In this document: positions 53,030-62,100 of the stretch, piece by piece
Position numbering within the stretch: position 1 is the stretch's first letter
How the letters are laid out: each line of letters starts with the position of its first letter
DNA from: Haladaptatus sp. QDMS2
GTDB taxonomy: Archaea; Halobacteriota; Halobacteria; Halobacteriales; Halococcaceae
Assembly (NCBI RefSeq): GCF_029338295.1
Contig: NZ_CP119791.1
Location: 1,736,001 to 1,800,000, forward strand
Direction: 5' to 3'
Length of the DNA: 64,000 nucleotides
The notes under the pieces: model-generated
What the model saw: only the letters and a program-made list of their open reading frames with translations
Told to the model about the DNA's origin: nothing
Database searches by the model: none
Made by a program: the position numbers and the translations under genes

Positions 53030-53415
53030 GTGCTCACCAGTTACGACAGGTCGGATTGAAGTCGAGGTGAGCCGTGGCAATAGTAGTCCCAACCGGATAT
53101 CGAACCACGCGAGCTGCTCGCGCCGCTCTCCCGTTTGAACCGGGGTTCAGTTACGATTTACGCGTTGGCTTCCCAGCGCGAAAATACGATAGTCCAAACC
53201 GGATATCGAACAACGGTCGCAGATAAGCTGCTCCCTTATTCGAATCCGGCGCTCTTTCAGCGTTACAGCCGAGGCTCAACGTGGAGCCTCGGCAGAATAT
53301 ATAGTCCCAACCGTATATCGAACTGAAGTCGCTCCCTTTGGTCGCTCCAAACTTCGAATCCGGTGGTCAGTCACGAATATAGCCGACGCTCGCAGTTGAG
53401 CGTCGGCAAAGTTAG
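53030..53415 (-). repeat. Array of tRNA-Gln 3'-end fragments and palindromes
   Basis: Downstream of tRNA-Gln, three copies of a 22-bp match to its 3' end (TTCGA-ATCCGG-TTGGGACTA, with one inserted base) occur at 53084-53105, 53190-53211 and 53302-53323; the real one begins at 53416. Spacing is 106, 112 and 114 bp. Beside each copy is a stem: GCCGACGCTC/GAGCGTCGGC (53382-53391, 53398-53407), GCCGAGGCTC/GAGCCTCGGC (53268-53277, 53284-53293), CGCGTTGG/CCAGCGCG (53161-53168, 53173-53180) and GCTCACC/GGTGAGC (53032-53038, 53066-53072). Inside units, CCGGATTCGAA and TTCGATATCCGG form a further imperfect inverted pair. The array has no open reading frame of note. Confidence 0.75.
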
Positions 53416-53488
53416 TAGTCCCAACCGGATTCGAACCGGTGTCAACGGCTCCAAAGGCCGCTATGATTGGCCACTACACCATGGGACT
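53416..53488 (-). tRNA. tRNA-Gln, anticodon UUG
   Basis: 73 nt, no encoded CCA. Acceptor stem AGTCCCA/TGGGACT, anticodon stem GCGGC/GCCGT around loop CTTTGGA with anticodon TTG, T-stem ACCGG/CCGGT around TTCGAAT, discriminator A. The cloverleaf is complete. It lies in a mosaic of its own fragments; this copy appears to be the functional one. Confidence 0.93.
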
Positions 53489-53690
53489 GCACTCACTTCG
53501 TTCGCTCGTCCCACGTACCTCGCAGTTCCTTCGGAACTGCTCACCACCGCGAGACTCGATTTGCTCGCCTCGCGTGATTCGCAATCCGGTACGGATTGTT
53601 CATCACCATGGGATTGCACTGCGTTTGTCCCATTAGCCTTCACGCGTGGCGTGAAGACACCATAGGACTGCTCGATGTGAGACTTCACTT
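53489..53690 (-). repeat. tRNA-Gln 5'-end fragments and palindromes upstream of the gene
   Basis: The 12-bp 5' end of the tRNA (AGTCCCATGGTG) recurs upstream as AATCCCATGGTG (53604-53615) and AGTCCTATGGTG (53658-53669). Between copies lie perfect stems: GCAGTTCC/GGAACTGC (53522-53529, 53533-53540), CGCGAG/CTCGCG (53548-53553, 53569-53574), CAATCCG/CGGATTG (53582-53588, 53592-53598) and CTTCACGC/GCGTGAAG (53638-53645, 53649-53656). A matching 3' acceptor word (atgggac or tgggacg) follows each copy, so each unit can close an acceptor-like stem around its hairpins. Confidence 0.7.
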
Positions 53691-53747
53691 CGTCCTATCT
53701 GTTCCCTATACTTGAACGCTTCGAGAATCCGCAGACTAAGACGCGAT

Positions 53748-54206
53748 TCAGTCGCGGTCCTGCATCATGACCGTGACCGGACCGTTGTCGAAATTGAGGA
53801 GCACCGACTGTGCGACGTCGCCGAACAGCGCCTTGCCGGAGGGCGAGCGACGCGTCCCGATGAGGAAGATGTGGTCTGCCTCGAAGTCCTCTGCGGCGGC
53901 GAGGATGCGCTTCGTGAGCTGGCCCACGACACTCACCGTCTCGTACTCAACGCCGAGATCCTTCAGCTCCTCAAGGCCGAGCTTCGTCGCGAGGCGGAGG
54001 GCCTCGTCCTCTGCCTCTTCGAGGGTGTAGGTGGTTTCCCCGGAAGAACCTTGACGGCGGGCCTCGTGGCGCTCGTCGTATTCTTCCTCGGGAAGAATCG
54101 AGAGGAGAACGAGTTTCGCGCCGCTGCCTTTGGCGAATTCACCCGCTTCGCGGACCAGTTCTCGGTTGCTGTCGAGGGGTTCGACCACGACCAATCCGGT
54201 TTGCAT
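53748..54206 (-). CDS. Universal stress protein, UspA-like
   Basis: 152 residues. The Rossmann-like fold starts LVVVEPLDSNRELVREAGEFA and the ATP-binding motif near the end is LIGTRRSPSGKALFGDVAQSVLLN, which fits the G-x2-G-x9-G-S/T class that can bind ATP. Function is general stress response. It sits between the tRNA-Gln mosaic and the DtxR gene on the same strand. Confidence 0.9.
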   Translation of the reverse strand: MQTGLVVVEPLDSNRELVREAGEFAKGSGAKLVLLSILPEEEYDERHEARRQGSSGETTYTLEEAEDEALRLATKLGLEELKDLGVEYETVSVVGQLTKRILAAAEDFEADHIFLIGTRRSPSGKALFGDVAQSVLLNFDNGPVTVMMQDRD

Positions 54207-54261
54207 GGCAGGGGCTACACGACGGGATGTGATAAAAGGTTACGACGGGACGCGATTACGA

Positions 54262-54720
54262 TTATTTCGCGGGGCTCGACTGGGAGGACGACTGGGAGAG
54301 CTCCAAGTCCTGGACGAGAAGCGAGCAAACGTCGTCCTCGGCGGAGAAGCAGTCAGGACAGCGTGAGTCGCGGTCGATAATCGTGTCGAGGCGGTCTGCC
54401 ACCGTCTCGTCGATGACGCTTTCCAGTGCCTTCGCCTCGGCATTAAACTCCTCTACGTCCAGCACCTCGATGAGGAAGCGTTCGATGATGCAGTAGGTCT
54501 GGAGCGAGTCCCGCGCACGCATGATTCCCTCGTCGGTGAGCGATGCGCCTTTGTACTTCTCGTGGATGAGCAAGTCCCGGGCTTCGAGCTTGCCGATCAT
54601 TTCGTTTACACTCGCGGGACTCACCTCGAGCATGTCCGCGAGTTTGCCCGTGGCGGCGGGACCGTCTTCCATCTGCTGGACGAGGTAGATTGCTTTCAGG
54701 TATTGGTCGGCGGTGTTCAT
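54262..54720 (-). CDS. DtxR-family metal-dependent regulator
   Basis: 152 residues. N-terminal winged helix (DQYLKAIYLVQQMEDGPAATGKLADMLEVSPASVNEMI) and C-terminal metal-binding/dimerisation domain (YCIIERFLIEVLDVEEFNAEA). The tail carries CPDC. No SH3-like third domain. Such proteins sense Fe2+ or Mn2+ and repress uptake genes. Its start overlaps the ferritin-like stop (4 bp), so it is co-transcribed with iron-storage and close to suf genes, favouring an iron role. Confidence 0.9.
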   Translation of the reverse strand: MNTADQYLKAIYLVQQMEDGPAATGKLADMLEVSPASVNEMIGKLEARDLLIHEKYKGASLTDEGIMRARDSLQTYCIIERFLIEVLDVEEFNAEAKALESVIDETVADRLDTIIDRDSRCPDCFSAEDDVCSLLVQDLELSQSSSQSSPAK

Positions 54721-55208
54721 TCGCGCGTCTCCATGAGTTTAGTCACTGCTTCGACACCCTCTGCTTCCTCTTCGCGGATGGACGCAAGGGTTTCGATGAG
54801 GCGGTCTCGGTCGATACTGAACGCGGTTTCACTCGCTTCGATGGCGTCGATGAGGTCGTCGTAGAACTTGTACGCCGTCTCCTCGTTACAGAGCTGGTCG
54901 TAGAGCAAACCGTCGAAATCCTCTGGCTTGGTGCGCCCGTAGCGTTCCGAGACGAGCATCTCGATTTCCTCGTAGCCGATGACCTCCGCATCGAGTTCGT
55001 CGATGAGCGCAGAGAGTCGCTCGCGGTGTTCTGCTGACTCCTCTGCGGCGTGTTCTAAGAGGTGGACGATTTCGTCGTCGAGTTCGTCCGCGCCGAGCGA
55101 TTCGTAGTGGTGGTGGGCTCTCGCTTCGACGACTTCCTCTAAGACGACCCCAATCTGGAGCAGCCGAGCGAGCTGGTGGTCCGACGAGACGCGCTGGCCA
55201 AGGCTCAT
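54717..55208 (-). CDS. Ferritin-like domain protein
   Basis: 163 residues from the ATG at 55208 (MSLGQRVSSDHQLARLLQIG). Four-helix bundle with carboxylate and His ligands spread as in rubrerythrin or bacterioferritin-like proteins: VVEARAHHHYESLG, LLEHAAEESAEHRERL, ETAYKFYDDLIDAIEA. Long helices and many Glu. Probably stores or oxidises iron, or is a two-iron oxidase. Coupled to the DtxR gene. Confidence 0.85.
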   Translation of the reverse strand: MSLGQRVSSDHQLARLLQIGVVLEEVVEARAHHHYESLGADELDDEIVHLLEHAAEESAEHRERLSALIDELDAEVIGYEEIEMLVSERYGRTKPEDFDGLLYDQLCNEETAYKFYDDLIDAIEASETAFSIDRDRLIETLASIREEEAEGVEAVTKLMETRE

Positions 55209-55310
55209 GGGGCGCACCTCGCATGACGACCAGATACCGTCGCCGTCGTGACCATTCGCATAAAGCTAGTTCGGAGAGACGGGAACTTAAGCCGTTCCCT
55301 ACTCACCGGG

Positions 55311-56522
55311 TTAGTTGTGCAGGCGCTCTTCGATGAGCGCTTCGAGGTCGGTGCGGAACTCGTCAACCTCGATTTCGTCGAGTACCGGGACGAAGAATCC
55401 TTCGACGAGCATGTTCTTCGCCACCTGCTCTGGAATCGACCGGGAGGTCATGTAGAGGAGGTCCTCTTTGTCGACCTGTCCGACCGACGCCGAGTGGCTG
55501 GCCTCGGTGTCGTGGTTGTTGATGATGAGCTTCGGACTCGCATCTGCCTCGCTCTCGTCTGAGAGCATCAGCGTGCTCTCGCGCTGGTAGGAATTGGTGT
55601 CCCACGCGTCGCGACCGACGTCCTGGACACCCTCGTAGACCGAGCGGGCGGCGTCGTCGAGAACGCCGCGCGTGACGAGGTCTGCGGTCGTGTGCTCTGC
55701 CATGTGCCAGACGCGGGAGGCGATGTCGATGTGCTGGTCGTTGTGACCGAAGAACGCACCGATGATTTTCGTCTCGGAAGTGTCTCCATTGAGGTTCGTC
55801 TCGACCGAGGACTTCGTCATGCGAGAGCCGATGTTGCCCTCGATGAAGTTGATGGTCGAGTAGGTGTCCGTGTCCCCGCGCTTGAGCTGGTAGTTGTACG
55901 TCTCCTCGTCCAGGTTCTGGAGGGAGCCGTACTGTACGTGGCTGTTCTCACCAGCGACGATTTCGACGATGCCGCTGTAGTAGCGCTCGCCCTCGACTGC
56001 CTCACCCGTGGACTGGCGTTCGAGGATGGTCACCGAGGAGTTCTCCTCCGTGACGACGAGCGTGTAGTTGAACAGCGACCGCGAGTTCATCGTGGTGCGA
56101 ATCTTCACGTCCTCTGCGTCGACGCCCTTCGGGACGTAGACGACGGTGCCCGTGGTGAACAGGGCCGTAGAGAGGGCGGTCAGGTAGTTCTCCTGGGTCG
56201 GAACGACGGAGCCGAAGTGCTCTTTGACGAGGTCTTCGTGCTCGTTCAGCGCTTCCGCGAAGGAGAGCACTTCGACGTTGTCGGGACCAACCTGGTCTTT
56301 TTCCTCCGCCGCGTTGAGCGGGTCGACGAACGACTCGAAATCCAGGTCTGCGAGGTTGGTCCAGTTGCGCCCCGGCGTCCGGATGACGTGGGGCATGTCT
56401 GCGTCCTCGAGGGCCGCGAGTGCGTCGAGACGGGTCTCGAGCATCCACTCGGGCTCGTCGAGTTGCTCGCTGATCTGGCGGACCTGTTCTTCGGTGAAGT
56501 TGGCGTGTACTTGCGCACTCAT
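55311..56522 (-). CDS. sufD: Fe-S assembly scaffold SufD
   Basis: 403 residues from the ATG at 56522. Helical N-terminus (NFTEEQVRQISEQLDEPEWMLETR), then the right-handed beta-helix core (YVPKGVDAEDVKIRTTMNSR, IIGAFFGHNDQHIDIASRVWH, ASHSASVGQVDKEDLLYM) and C-terminal helices. It lies 1 nt after the SufB stop, as expected for the SufBC2D complex that assembles Fe-S clusters. Frame open to 56627 is the shadow of sufB. Confidence 0.95.
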   Translation of the reverse strand: MSAQVHANFTEEQVRQISEQLDEPEWMLETRLDALAALEDADMPHVIRTPGRNWTNLADLDFESFVDPLNAAEEKDQVGPDNVEVLSFAEALNEHEDLVKEHFGSVVPTQENYLTALSTALFTTGTVVYVPKGVDAEDVKIRTTMNSRSLFNYTLVVTEENSSVTILERQSTGEAVEGERYYSGIVEIVAGENSHVQYGSLQNLDEETYNYQLKRGDTDTYSTINFIEGNIGSRMTKSSVETNLNGDTSETKIIGAFFGHNDQHIDIASRVWHMAEHTTADLVTRGVLDDAARSVYEGVQDVGRDAWDTNSYQRESTLMLSDESEADASPKLIINNHDTEASHSASVGQVDKEDLLYMTSRSIPEQVAKNMLVEGFFVPVLDEIEVDEFRTDLEALIEERLHN

Positions 56523-56523
56523 G

Positions 56524-57954
56524 TTATCCGAGGCTGCCCTCCATTTCGAGTTCGATGAGCCGGTTGAGTTCGACTGCGTACTCGATTGGCAGTTCTTCCG
56601 TGATGGGTTCGATGAACCCGGCGACAATCATCTGCTTGGCTTCGTCGTCGTCGAGCCCGCGACTCTGGAGGTAGAAGATGTCCTCGTCGCCGATCTTACC
56701 CACGGTTGCCTCGTGAGCGACGTCGACCTGGGACTCCTGAATCTCCATGTACGGCATCGTGTCCGAAGTGGACTCGTTGTCGAACATCAGTGCGTCACAT
56801 TCGACGCTCGTAGAGGAGCCAGTCGCCCCACGCGAGATGTGGACGAGGCCACGGTAGTTCGTTCGGCCGCCGTCCTTGCTGATGGACTTGGACTCGATGG
56901 TGGACTTCGTGTTCGGCGCGTTGTGGTAGACCTTCGCGCCGGTGTCGATGTTCTGGCCCTTGCCGGCGAATGCAATCGTGATGTGGTTGTCACGCGCACC
57001 TGGTCCCTTGAGGATAGTCGCTGGGTAGAGCATGGTTGCCTTCGAACCCATCGACCCGGAGACCCATTCCATGGTCCCGTTCTTCTCGACGATGGCGCGC
57101 TTCGTGTTGAGGTTGAACGTGTTCTTCGACCAGTTCTGGACGGTCGAGTACTGGACGTGTGCGCCCTCCTTGACGAAGACTTCGACGCCACCGGAGTGGA
57201 GGTTGTGGACACCGTACTTCGGTGCCGAACAGCCCTCGATGTAGTGGACTTCGGAGTTCTTCTCCGCGATGATGAGCGTGTGCTCGAACTGGCCCATCCC
57301 CTCGGAGTTCATGCGGAAGTACGCTTGGACTGGCATCTCGACCGTCACGTCCTCTGGGACGTAGACGAACGACCCGCCGGACCAGACTGCGCCGTGCAGC
57401 GCCGCGAACTTGTTGTCGCTCGGCGGCACGCATTTGGTCATGAAGTACTCTTTGACGATGTCTTCGTGCTCCTGGACCGCCTGGTCCATGTTGCAGAAGA
57501 TGACGCCCTTTTCCTCCCACTGTTCCTGCATGTTCTGGTAGACAATCTCGGATTCGTACTGCGCACCGACACCGGAGAGTGCCTTGCGCTCTGCTTCTGG
57601 AATCCCGAGTTTGTCGAACGTGTCTCGAATCTCTTCTGGCAGTTCGTCCCAGTTATCCACACCGCCGCGTGTCTCCACGTCTGGGCGGATGTATGGGACA
57701 ATCTCGTTGATGTCGAGCTCCGAGAGGTCCGGCTGACCCGGCCAGTCGGTGGGCATCGGCATCTTCTGGAACTGCTTCAGCGCGCGCAGACGGCGCTCGA
57801 GCATCCACTCGGGCTCGTCCTTGTCTTCGCTGATGAGACGGATTGTCTCTTCAGTGAGGCCTTTTTCCGTTTTGAACGCCGACTTCTGCTCCTTTTTGAA
57901 CTCGAAGCGGGCCTCGGTGTCGGTTTTCTTGAGGTGGTCTTCTTGTGAACTCAT
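56524..57954 (-). CDS. sufB: Fe-S assembly scaffold SufB
   Basis: 476 residues, full length. N-terminal helices (IRLISEDKDEPEWMLERRLRAL), then the beta-helix domain with YIEGCSAPKYGVHNLHSGG and the late Cys/His/Glu-rich portion ECDALMFDNESTSDTMPY. SufB carries the Cys that receives sulfur and holds the nascent cluster. Middle gene of the sufC-sufB-sufD operon, 32 nt after sufC. The opposite strand is open for 574 codons but that is a shadow. Confidence 0.96.
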   Translation of the reverse strand: MSSQEDHLKKTDTEARFEFKKEQKSAFKTEKGLTEETIRLISEDKDEPEWMLERRLRALKQFQKMPMPTDWPGQPDLSELDINEIVPYIRPDVETRGGVDNWDELPEEIRDTFDKLGIPEAERKALSGVGAQYESEIVYQNMQEQWEEKGVIFCNMDQAVQEHEDIVKEYFMTKCVPPSDNKFAALHGAVWSGGSFVYVPEDVTVEMPVQAYFRMNSEGMGQFEHTLIIAEKNSEVHYIEGCSAPKYGVHNLHSGGVEVFVKEGAHVQYSTVQNWSKNTFNLNTKRAIVEKNGTMEWVSGSMGSKATMLYPATILKGPGARDNHITIAFAGKGQNIDTGAKVYHNAPNTKSTIESKSISKDGGRTNYRGLVHISRGATGSSTSVECDALMFDNESTSDTMPYMEIQESQVDVAHEATVGKIGDEDIFYLQSRGLDDDEAKQMIVAGFIEPITEELPIEYAVELNRLIELEMEGSLG

Positions 57955-57986
57955 TGTTGTTAGTGGGTGTTTGTTCGCCAGTCCCT

Positions 57987-58898
57987 TTACGCTGTCTCGT
58001 AGACTTCTTCGCGAATCCAGTCGTACCCCTTGTCTTCGAGCTCCTCAGCGAGCGACGCGTCGCCGCTCTTTACGACCTTCCCGTCCATCATGATGTGGAC
58101 GTGGTCTGGTTCGACGTAGTCGAGGATGCGCTGGTAGTGGGTAATCTGAAGGATACCCGTGCCGACCTCGTCGCGAAGCGCGTTGATGCCCTTCGAGACG
58201 TCCTGCAGGCGGTCGATGTCGAGCCCGGAGTCGATTTCGTCGAGCACGGCGATGGATGGCTCGAGGATGGCTGCCTGCAGCACTTCGTTTTGCTTCTTCT
58301 CACCGCCGGAGAACCCGGCGTTCAGGTAGCGCATCGCGAACTTCTCGTCCATGTCGAGGAGTTCCATCTTTTCTTTGAGAATCTGCTGGAACTCGGCGAC
58401 ACCGACTTCGCCATCGTCTGCTGGGCCTTCCATCGGGGAGGTGGAGTAGCCCGCTTCTTCTTCTTCCTCGTCGTCGTCCTCGCCGAAGATGAGGTCCTCG
58501 CGCTCTTCGAGTTTCGCGTTGAGCGCGGTGCGGAGGAAGTTAACCATCGTGACGCCCTCGATCTCGGCGGGATACTGGAAGCCGAGGAAGATGCCGAGTG
58601 CGGCACGCTCTGGTGGTTCGAGGTCGAGGAGGTTCCAGGTGCGCTTTGCCTCTGGAATCGCCTCGTCCAAGTCCGCGAACTCGTCTTCTTCGAGGTGGAG
58701 GAGGATTTCTCCGGCGGTGACCGTGTAGGCCGGGTGACCGGCAATAATCTTCGCCATCGTCGACTTCCCGGAGCCGTTCGGTCCCATCAGGGCGTGAATC
58801 TCGCCGGACTGCACTTCGAGATTGACGCCGCGGAGAATCGTCTCGCCGCCCTCTTCTGCTACTTCTGCGTGTAGGTTTTTGATTTCTAGCCTAGCCAT
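57987..58898 (-). CDS. sufC: Fe-S assembly ATPase SufC
   Basis: 303 residues from the ATG at 58898 (MARLEIKNLHAEVAEEGG). ABC ATPase: Walker A LMGPNGSGKSTM, signature FSGGEKKQNEV, Walker B IAVLDEIDSGLD. An acidic insert (about residues 118-155, EDDDEEEEEAG) is typical of haloarchaeal SufC. It powers SufBD conformational change during cluster assembly. First gene of the operon; 279 bp of A/T-rich sequence separates it from the polymerase gene. Confidence 0.96.
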   Translation of the reverse strand: MARLEIKNLHAEVAEEGGETILRGVNLEVQSGEIHALMGPNGSGKSTMAKIIAGHPAYTVTAGEILLHLEEDEFADLDEAIPEAKRTWNLLDLEPPERAALGIFLGFQYPAEIEGVTMVNFLRTALNAKLEEREDLIFGEDDDEEEEEAGYSTSPMEGPADDGEVGVAEFQQILKEKMELLDMDEKFAMRYLNAGFSGGEKKQNEVLQAAILEPSIAVLDEIDSGLDIDRLQDVSKGINALRDEVGTGILQITHYQRILDYVEPDHVHIMMDGKVVKSGDASLAEELEDKGYDWIREEVYETA

Positions 58899-59177
58899 TC
58901 TGGAGACACCTAAGTCGTCTTGAGATGGGTACGTCGCGCCCATAATCCTTTCGCAATCCTGCGCAAGACTTTTCGATTTCAGAAAACAGAATTTTGTGTT
59001 TGAGAAAAGAAAACGTCCGTCAATGCAAAGTCCAATTCCTGAAAATAGAACGGTTTTCGGTCCAATACAGTCTCTGTGTCTTGGTTTTTGCTAGAGAGAC
59101 TCAAGCACAGATGAGTGAGCGTCGAAAACCGCCACAAAGCGTCCGAAATCCCTCCAGAAAAATTAACTATCTAACAG

Positions 59178-62100
59178 TCACATGAAGCTCCCGAGCCCAG
59201 TCTGCTCCTGTCCCGATTTGACTTCTTCCCAGGAGATGTCGAGGGCTTCGAGAATGCGCTCGATTGGTCCCTGTAATGTCTTTTCTAACATCTTGTCCCA
59301 GTCAACCTGGAACTCTTCTGGAACCTGGTCTGCGTACTCGAAGCAGATGACGTCCGGGTCGCGTTTGAACTCGCCGTAGAGCAGTTCGTCCGCCGTCATT
59401 CCGGCAGGGTCGATGCCGGTCTCCGTTTCGATACGTCGGAAGAACGCCGGGTGCACTTTCGCGAGATAGAGGCGCTTTGGCTTGCTCCCGCGCTGGAAGT
59501 TCGTCCCGAGCAGCAGGTTCGCGTATTTCGCCCCGCGTACGTGTGCGGTGTCGGTGTCGTAGTTGTCTAACTGCTTCCCGATACCGCCCGGAATCGCCAC
59601 GTCGTCCAACCCGACGTTCCCTGCTCTGAAGTCCTCAATGACGTCGTGGACGTAGGTTTTCACCTTCTCTAAGTCCTCTCCGTGGACGATCATTTCGATG
59701 ACCCGGAGCTGGACCTCCTTCGTGATGGGCGCGATGTCGGAGCGCTTGTACTCGAAGCCGGTGATGTCGATGTCGTCTACGTCTTTGCCTTCCTTCCAGA
59801 TGATGTGGCCCGCGTAGCGCTTCTTCTTCCCCGCCTGGAAGAACCGCCGGTAGAGTTTCTCGAACTCGATTTGGAAGCGGTGGTTCTCTGCGTTCAGTTT
59901 CTCGCGCGCGAACTCGTCGTAGGCTTCGTTGATGTGTTCCTCGATGTCGAACGACTGCTCGATGGCCGACTCCTTGTCTACGTCTGGTCCGAGTTCCAGC
60001 ATGATTGAGTCGGTATTGTGCAACACTAGTCCACCAACGGCATCGACGAAGGTCTCGTTCTTCTCGACGCTCAAGTCGTAGACGTAGCCATCGTGTTCGA
60101 CTTCAGTAAGAACTGGGTCGCGACCGCTGCGGTAGTAGTCGCACGTTCGAATCGTGTATGTCCCCTTCGAGTCTCGATATTTCATCGAGTGTTTCTGGTT
60201 TTGTTGGGTCAAAAGCATGGAGAGCCCTGCAGCAAGCTCTCTACTAGTGGTTTCGTAATCGAAATTCCGTTTCGCATAGTCGTCTGCGTATCGTGGGAAT
60301 TTTCGAGAGCCGTCACCTTCTACGAGGACTTCCAGGAAGACGTCTTGGAGCTGGTTTTCGAGGTGGAAGACGAATCCAGGGATACGCTTTCCACGAGACG
60401 TTTGTCCAGAAAACTCCCTAAAGAATACAGCAGAGAGTTCGTTCATCATCTGAAGCTTCAATGTCGTGTCGTTGTACGACACCGAAGCCGGTTCACCTCC
60501 TGTCTCGTACGAAACCGTCCGCTCCGCTTGTGAATCGCTTGCGATGATACTTGCGGTCGCTCCCTCGAAAAGACGGTGGTAGTCGTCTTTGAGTTGGGTA
60601 AGCCACTCTTGACGCGATTCCGAGATGCTCGCACCAAATTTCGAAGCAGTCGTCTCTTGTGTCGAGGAACTTCCCTCCGCTAAATAGGCAGCAAGAAGCC
60701 GAATCAGTGCGGCCCCGTCCGCACTTTGCAAGTCGATTCGGCGCTTCACTTTCACCGTTGACTGTAATCGACCGTGGTGTTCGTGACCGAACCAGACCCA
60801 TTCGTCGTCTGCGTGGATATGCTTTATCTTCGTTTTTCCGCGCTCAGAACCAACACTCATGCCGTCGGTGTATTCGCGTTCGTAACCGTTCAGCATCTCG
60901 TAGACGTCTATCGAGTCAACAGAGGCAACATCCGGAAACGATGGAATTCGAAGCGGCTCGCGAACGTCTGCAGGCGAGGCCTCGACGAATGTGCCATCGT
61001 TTTCGACCATGTAGGAGTGGTCGTGTGTTGTCGTAGACTCACCGAATTTGTGCTGCAGCCGAACCACTTTCTTGTCCGTCTTGTGGCGAATGACTTGCGT
61101 AATTGGCTGCCACTCTGCGTCCCCGGTCTCGCTCAGCGAGAGCGCGTTCCATCCGTCAAGCGAGCGGCGTGATTTCCCAACTGTCGAGTGGGCAACTGGA
61201 CCTCCATCTGCAGTGATAAGAATGTCGGCATCGTCGGCAGATGCCAATTCGAACAATTGCTCGATTGGTATTATCTGGACCGTTCCAGACGGGTCTTGCA
61301 CAACGATTGGTCGGTCACCAGTAACGCTATCGCCGTACACCACGTTGTAACCCAGGTCGTTCGCGGCCTGCTCGGTGAAGTTGATGACCTCACGGCCAGT
61401 CGCGGTCACCGCAGCGCCCATCTCCTTGTCGTACAGGCGGAATCGCTCCCAGCCCAGCACCCCGTATAGGGAGTTCATGATGACCTTCACGGCGGCCTGC
61501 TGGCGGTCGAAGCGGTCGTAGTCTGTCGAATCGGGGTCGTTCTGGTTGCGAAGTTCCTTCTTCTGTTCGCGTTCACTCAAGAGTTCGTCCACCATCTCTC
61601 GGATGATGCCGTCTGGCTGTTTTCGGAAGTGCGTCCCGTTCGGGGCTTTGAACGTCTCGCCCTCATAATCGGGGCCGACCTTGGAGTCGGGCGAGGCATT
61701 GATGGTGACCATGCACATCGGGTACAGCGACTTCAGGTCGAGCACCGTGACGTTCTCGCGGACGCCCGAGATGGGGTCGAACACCGCACCGCCTTCGTAG
61801 TCTTCGCTCTCAGCTCGGCCCTTCGAGGGCAGGGCGAAGTTGCCGTGGACCTTGTGCAGGACGTAGAGGTCCACCGCGTCGCCCGGCGTCGGCGCGTCTT
61901 CGAGTTTACACCCGACGAACGACGCCACCTCGCGCCAGAACGGGATGATTCCCTGCTTACGGTCGAGTTCGACGCACAACTCCACGTCGCGCAGGTTGTA
62001 CTCCAGCAGTTTCGACGGGTTCTCCTCCCAGAGGTCGCCAATAGACCCGGCATAGCGCTCCTTTCCGATGCCGAGTTCGACTTCACCCACCGCGTCGAGG

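Noticed and set aside
53084-53436. CRISPR array
   Set aside because: Repeats are 22 bp at 106-114 bp spacing, degenerate, and match a tRNA end; spacers contain palindromes and there are no cas genes.
56224-57948. 574-codon open frame antisense to sufB and sufD
   Set aside because: It lies over two unmistakable Suf genes and has no protein-like motif.
58994-59185. Small frame between sufC and polB
   Set aside because: Basic, Asn/Gln-rich product in an A/T-rich promoter region; no start signals at the right place.
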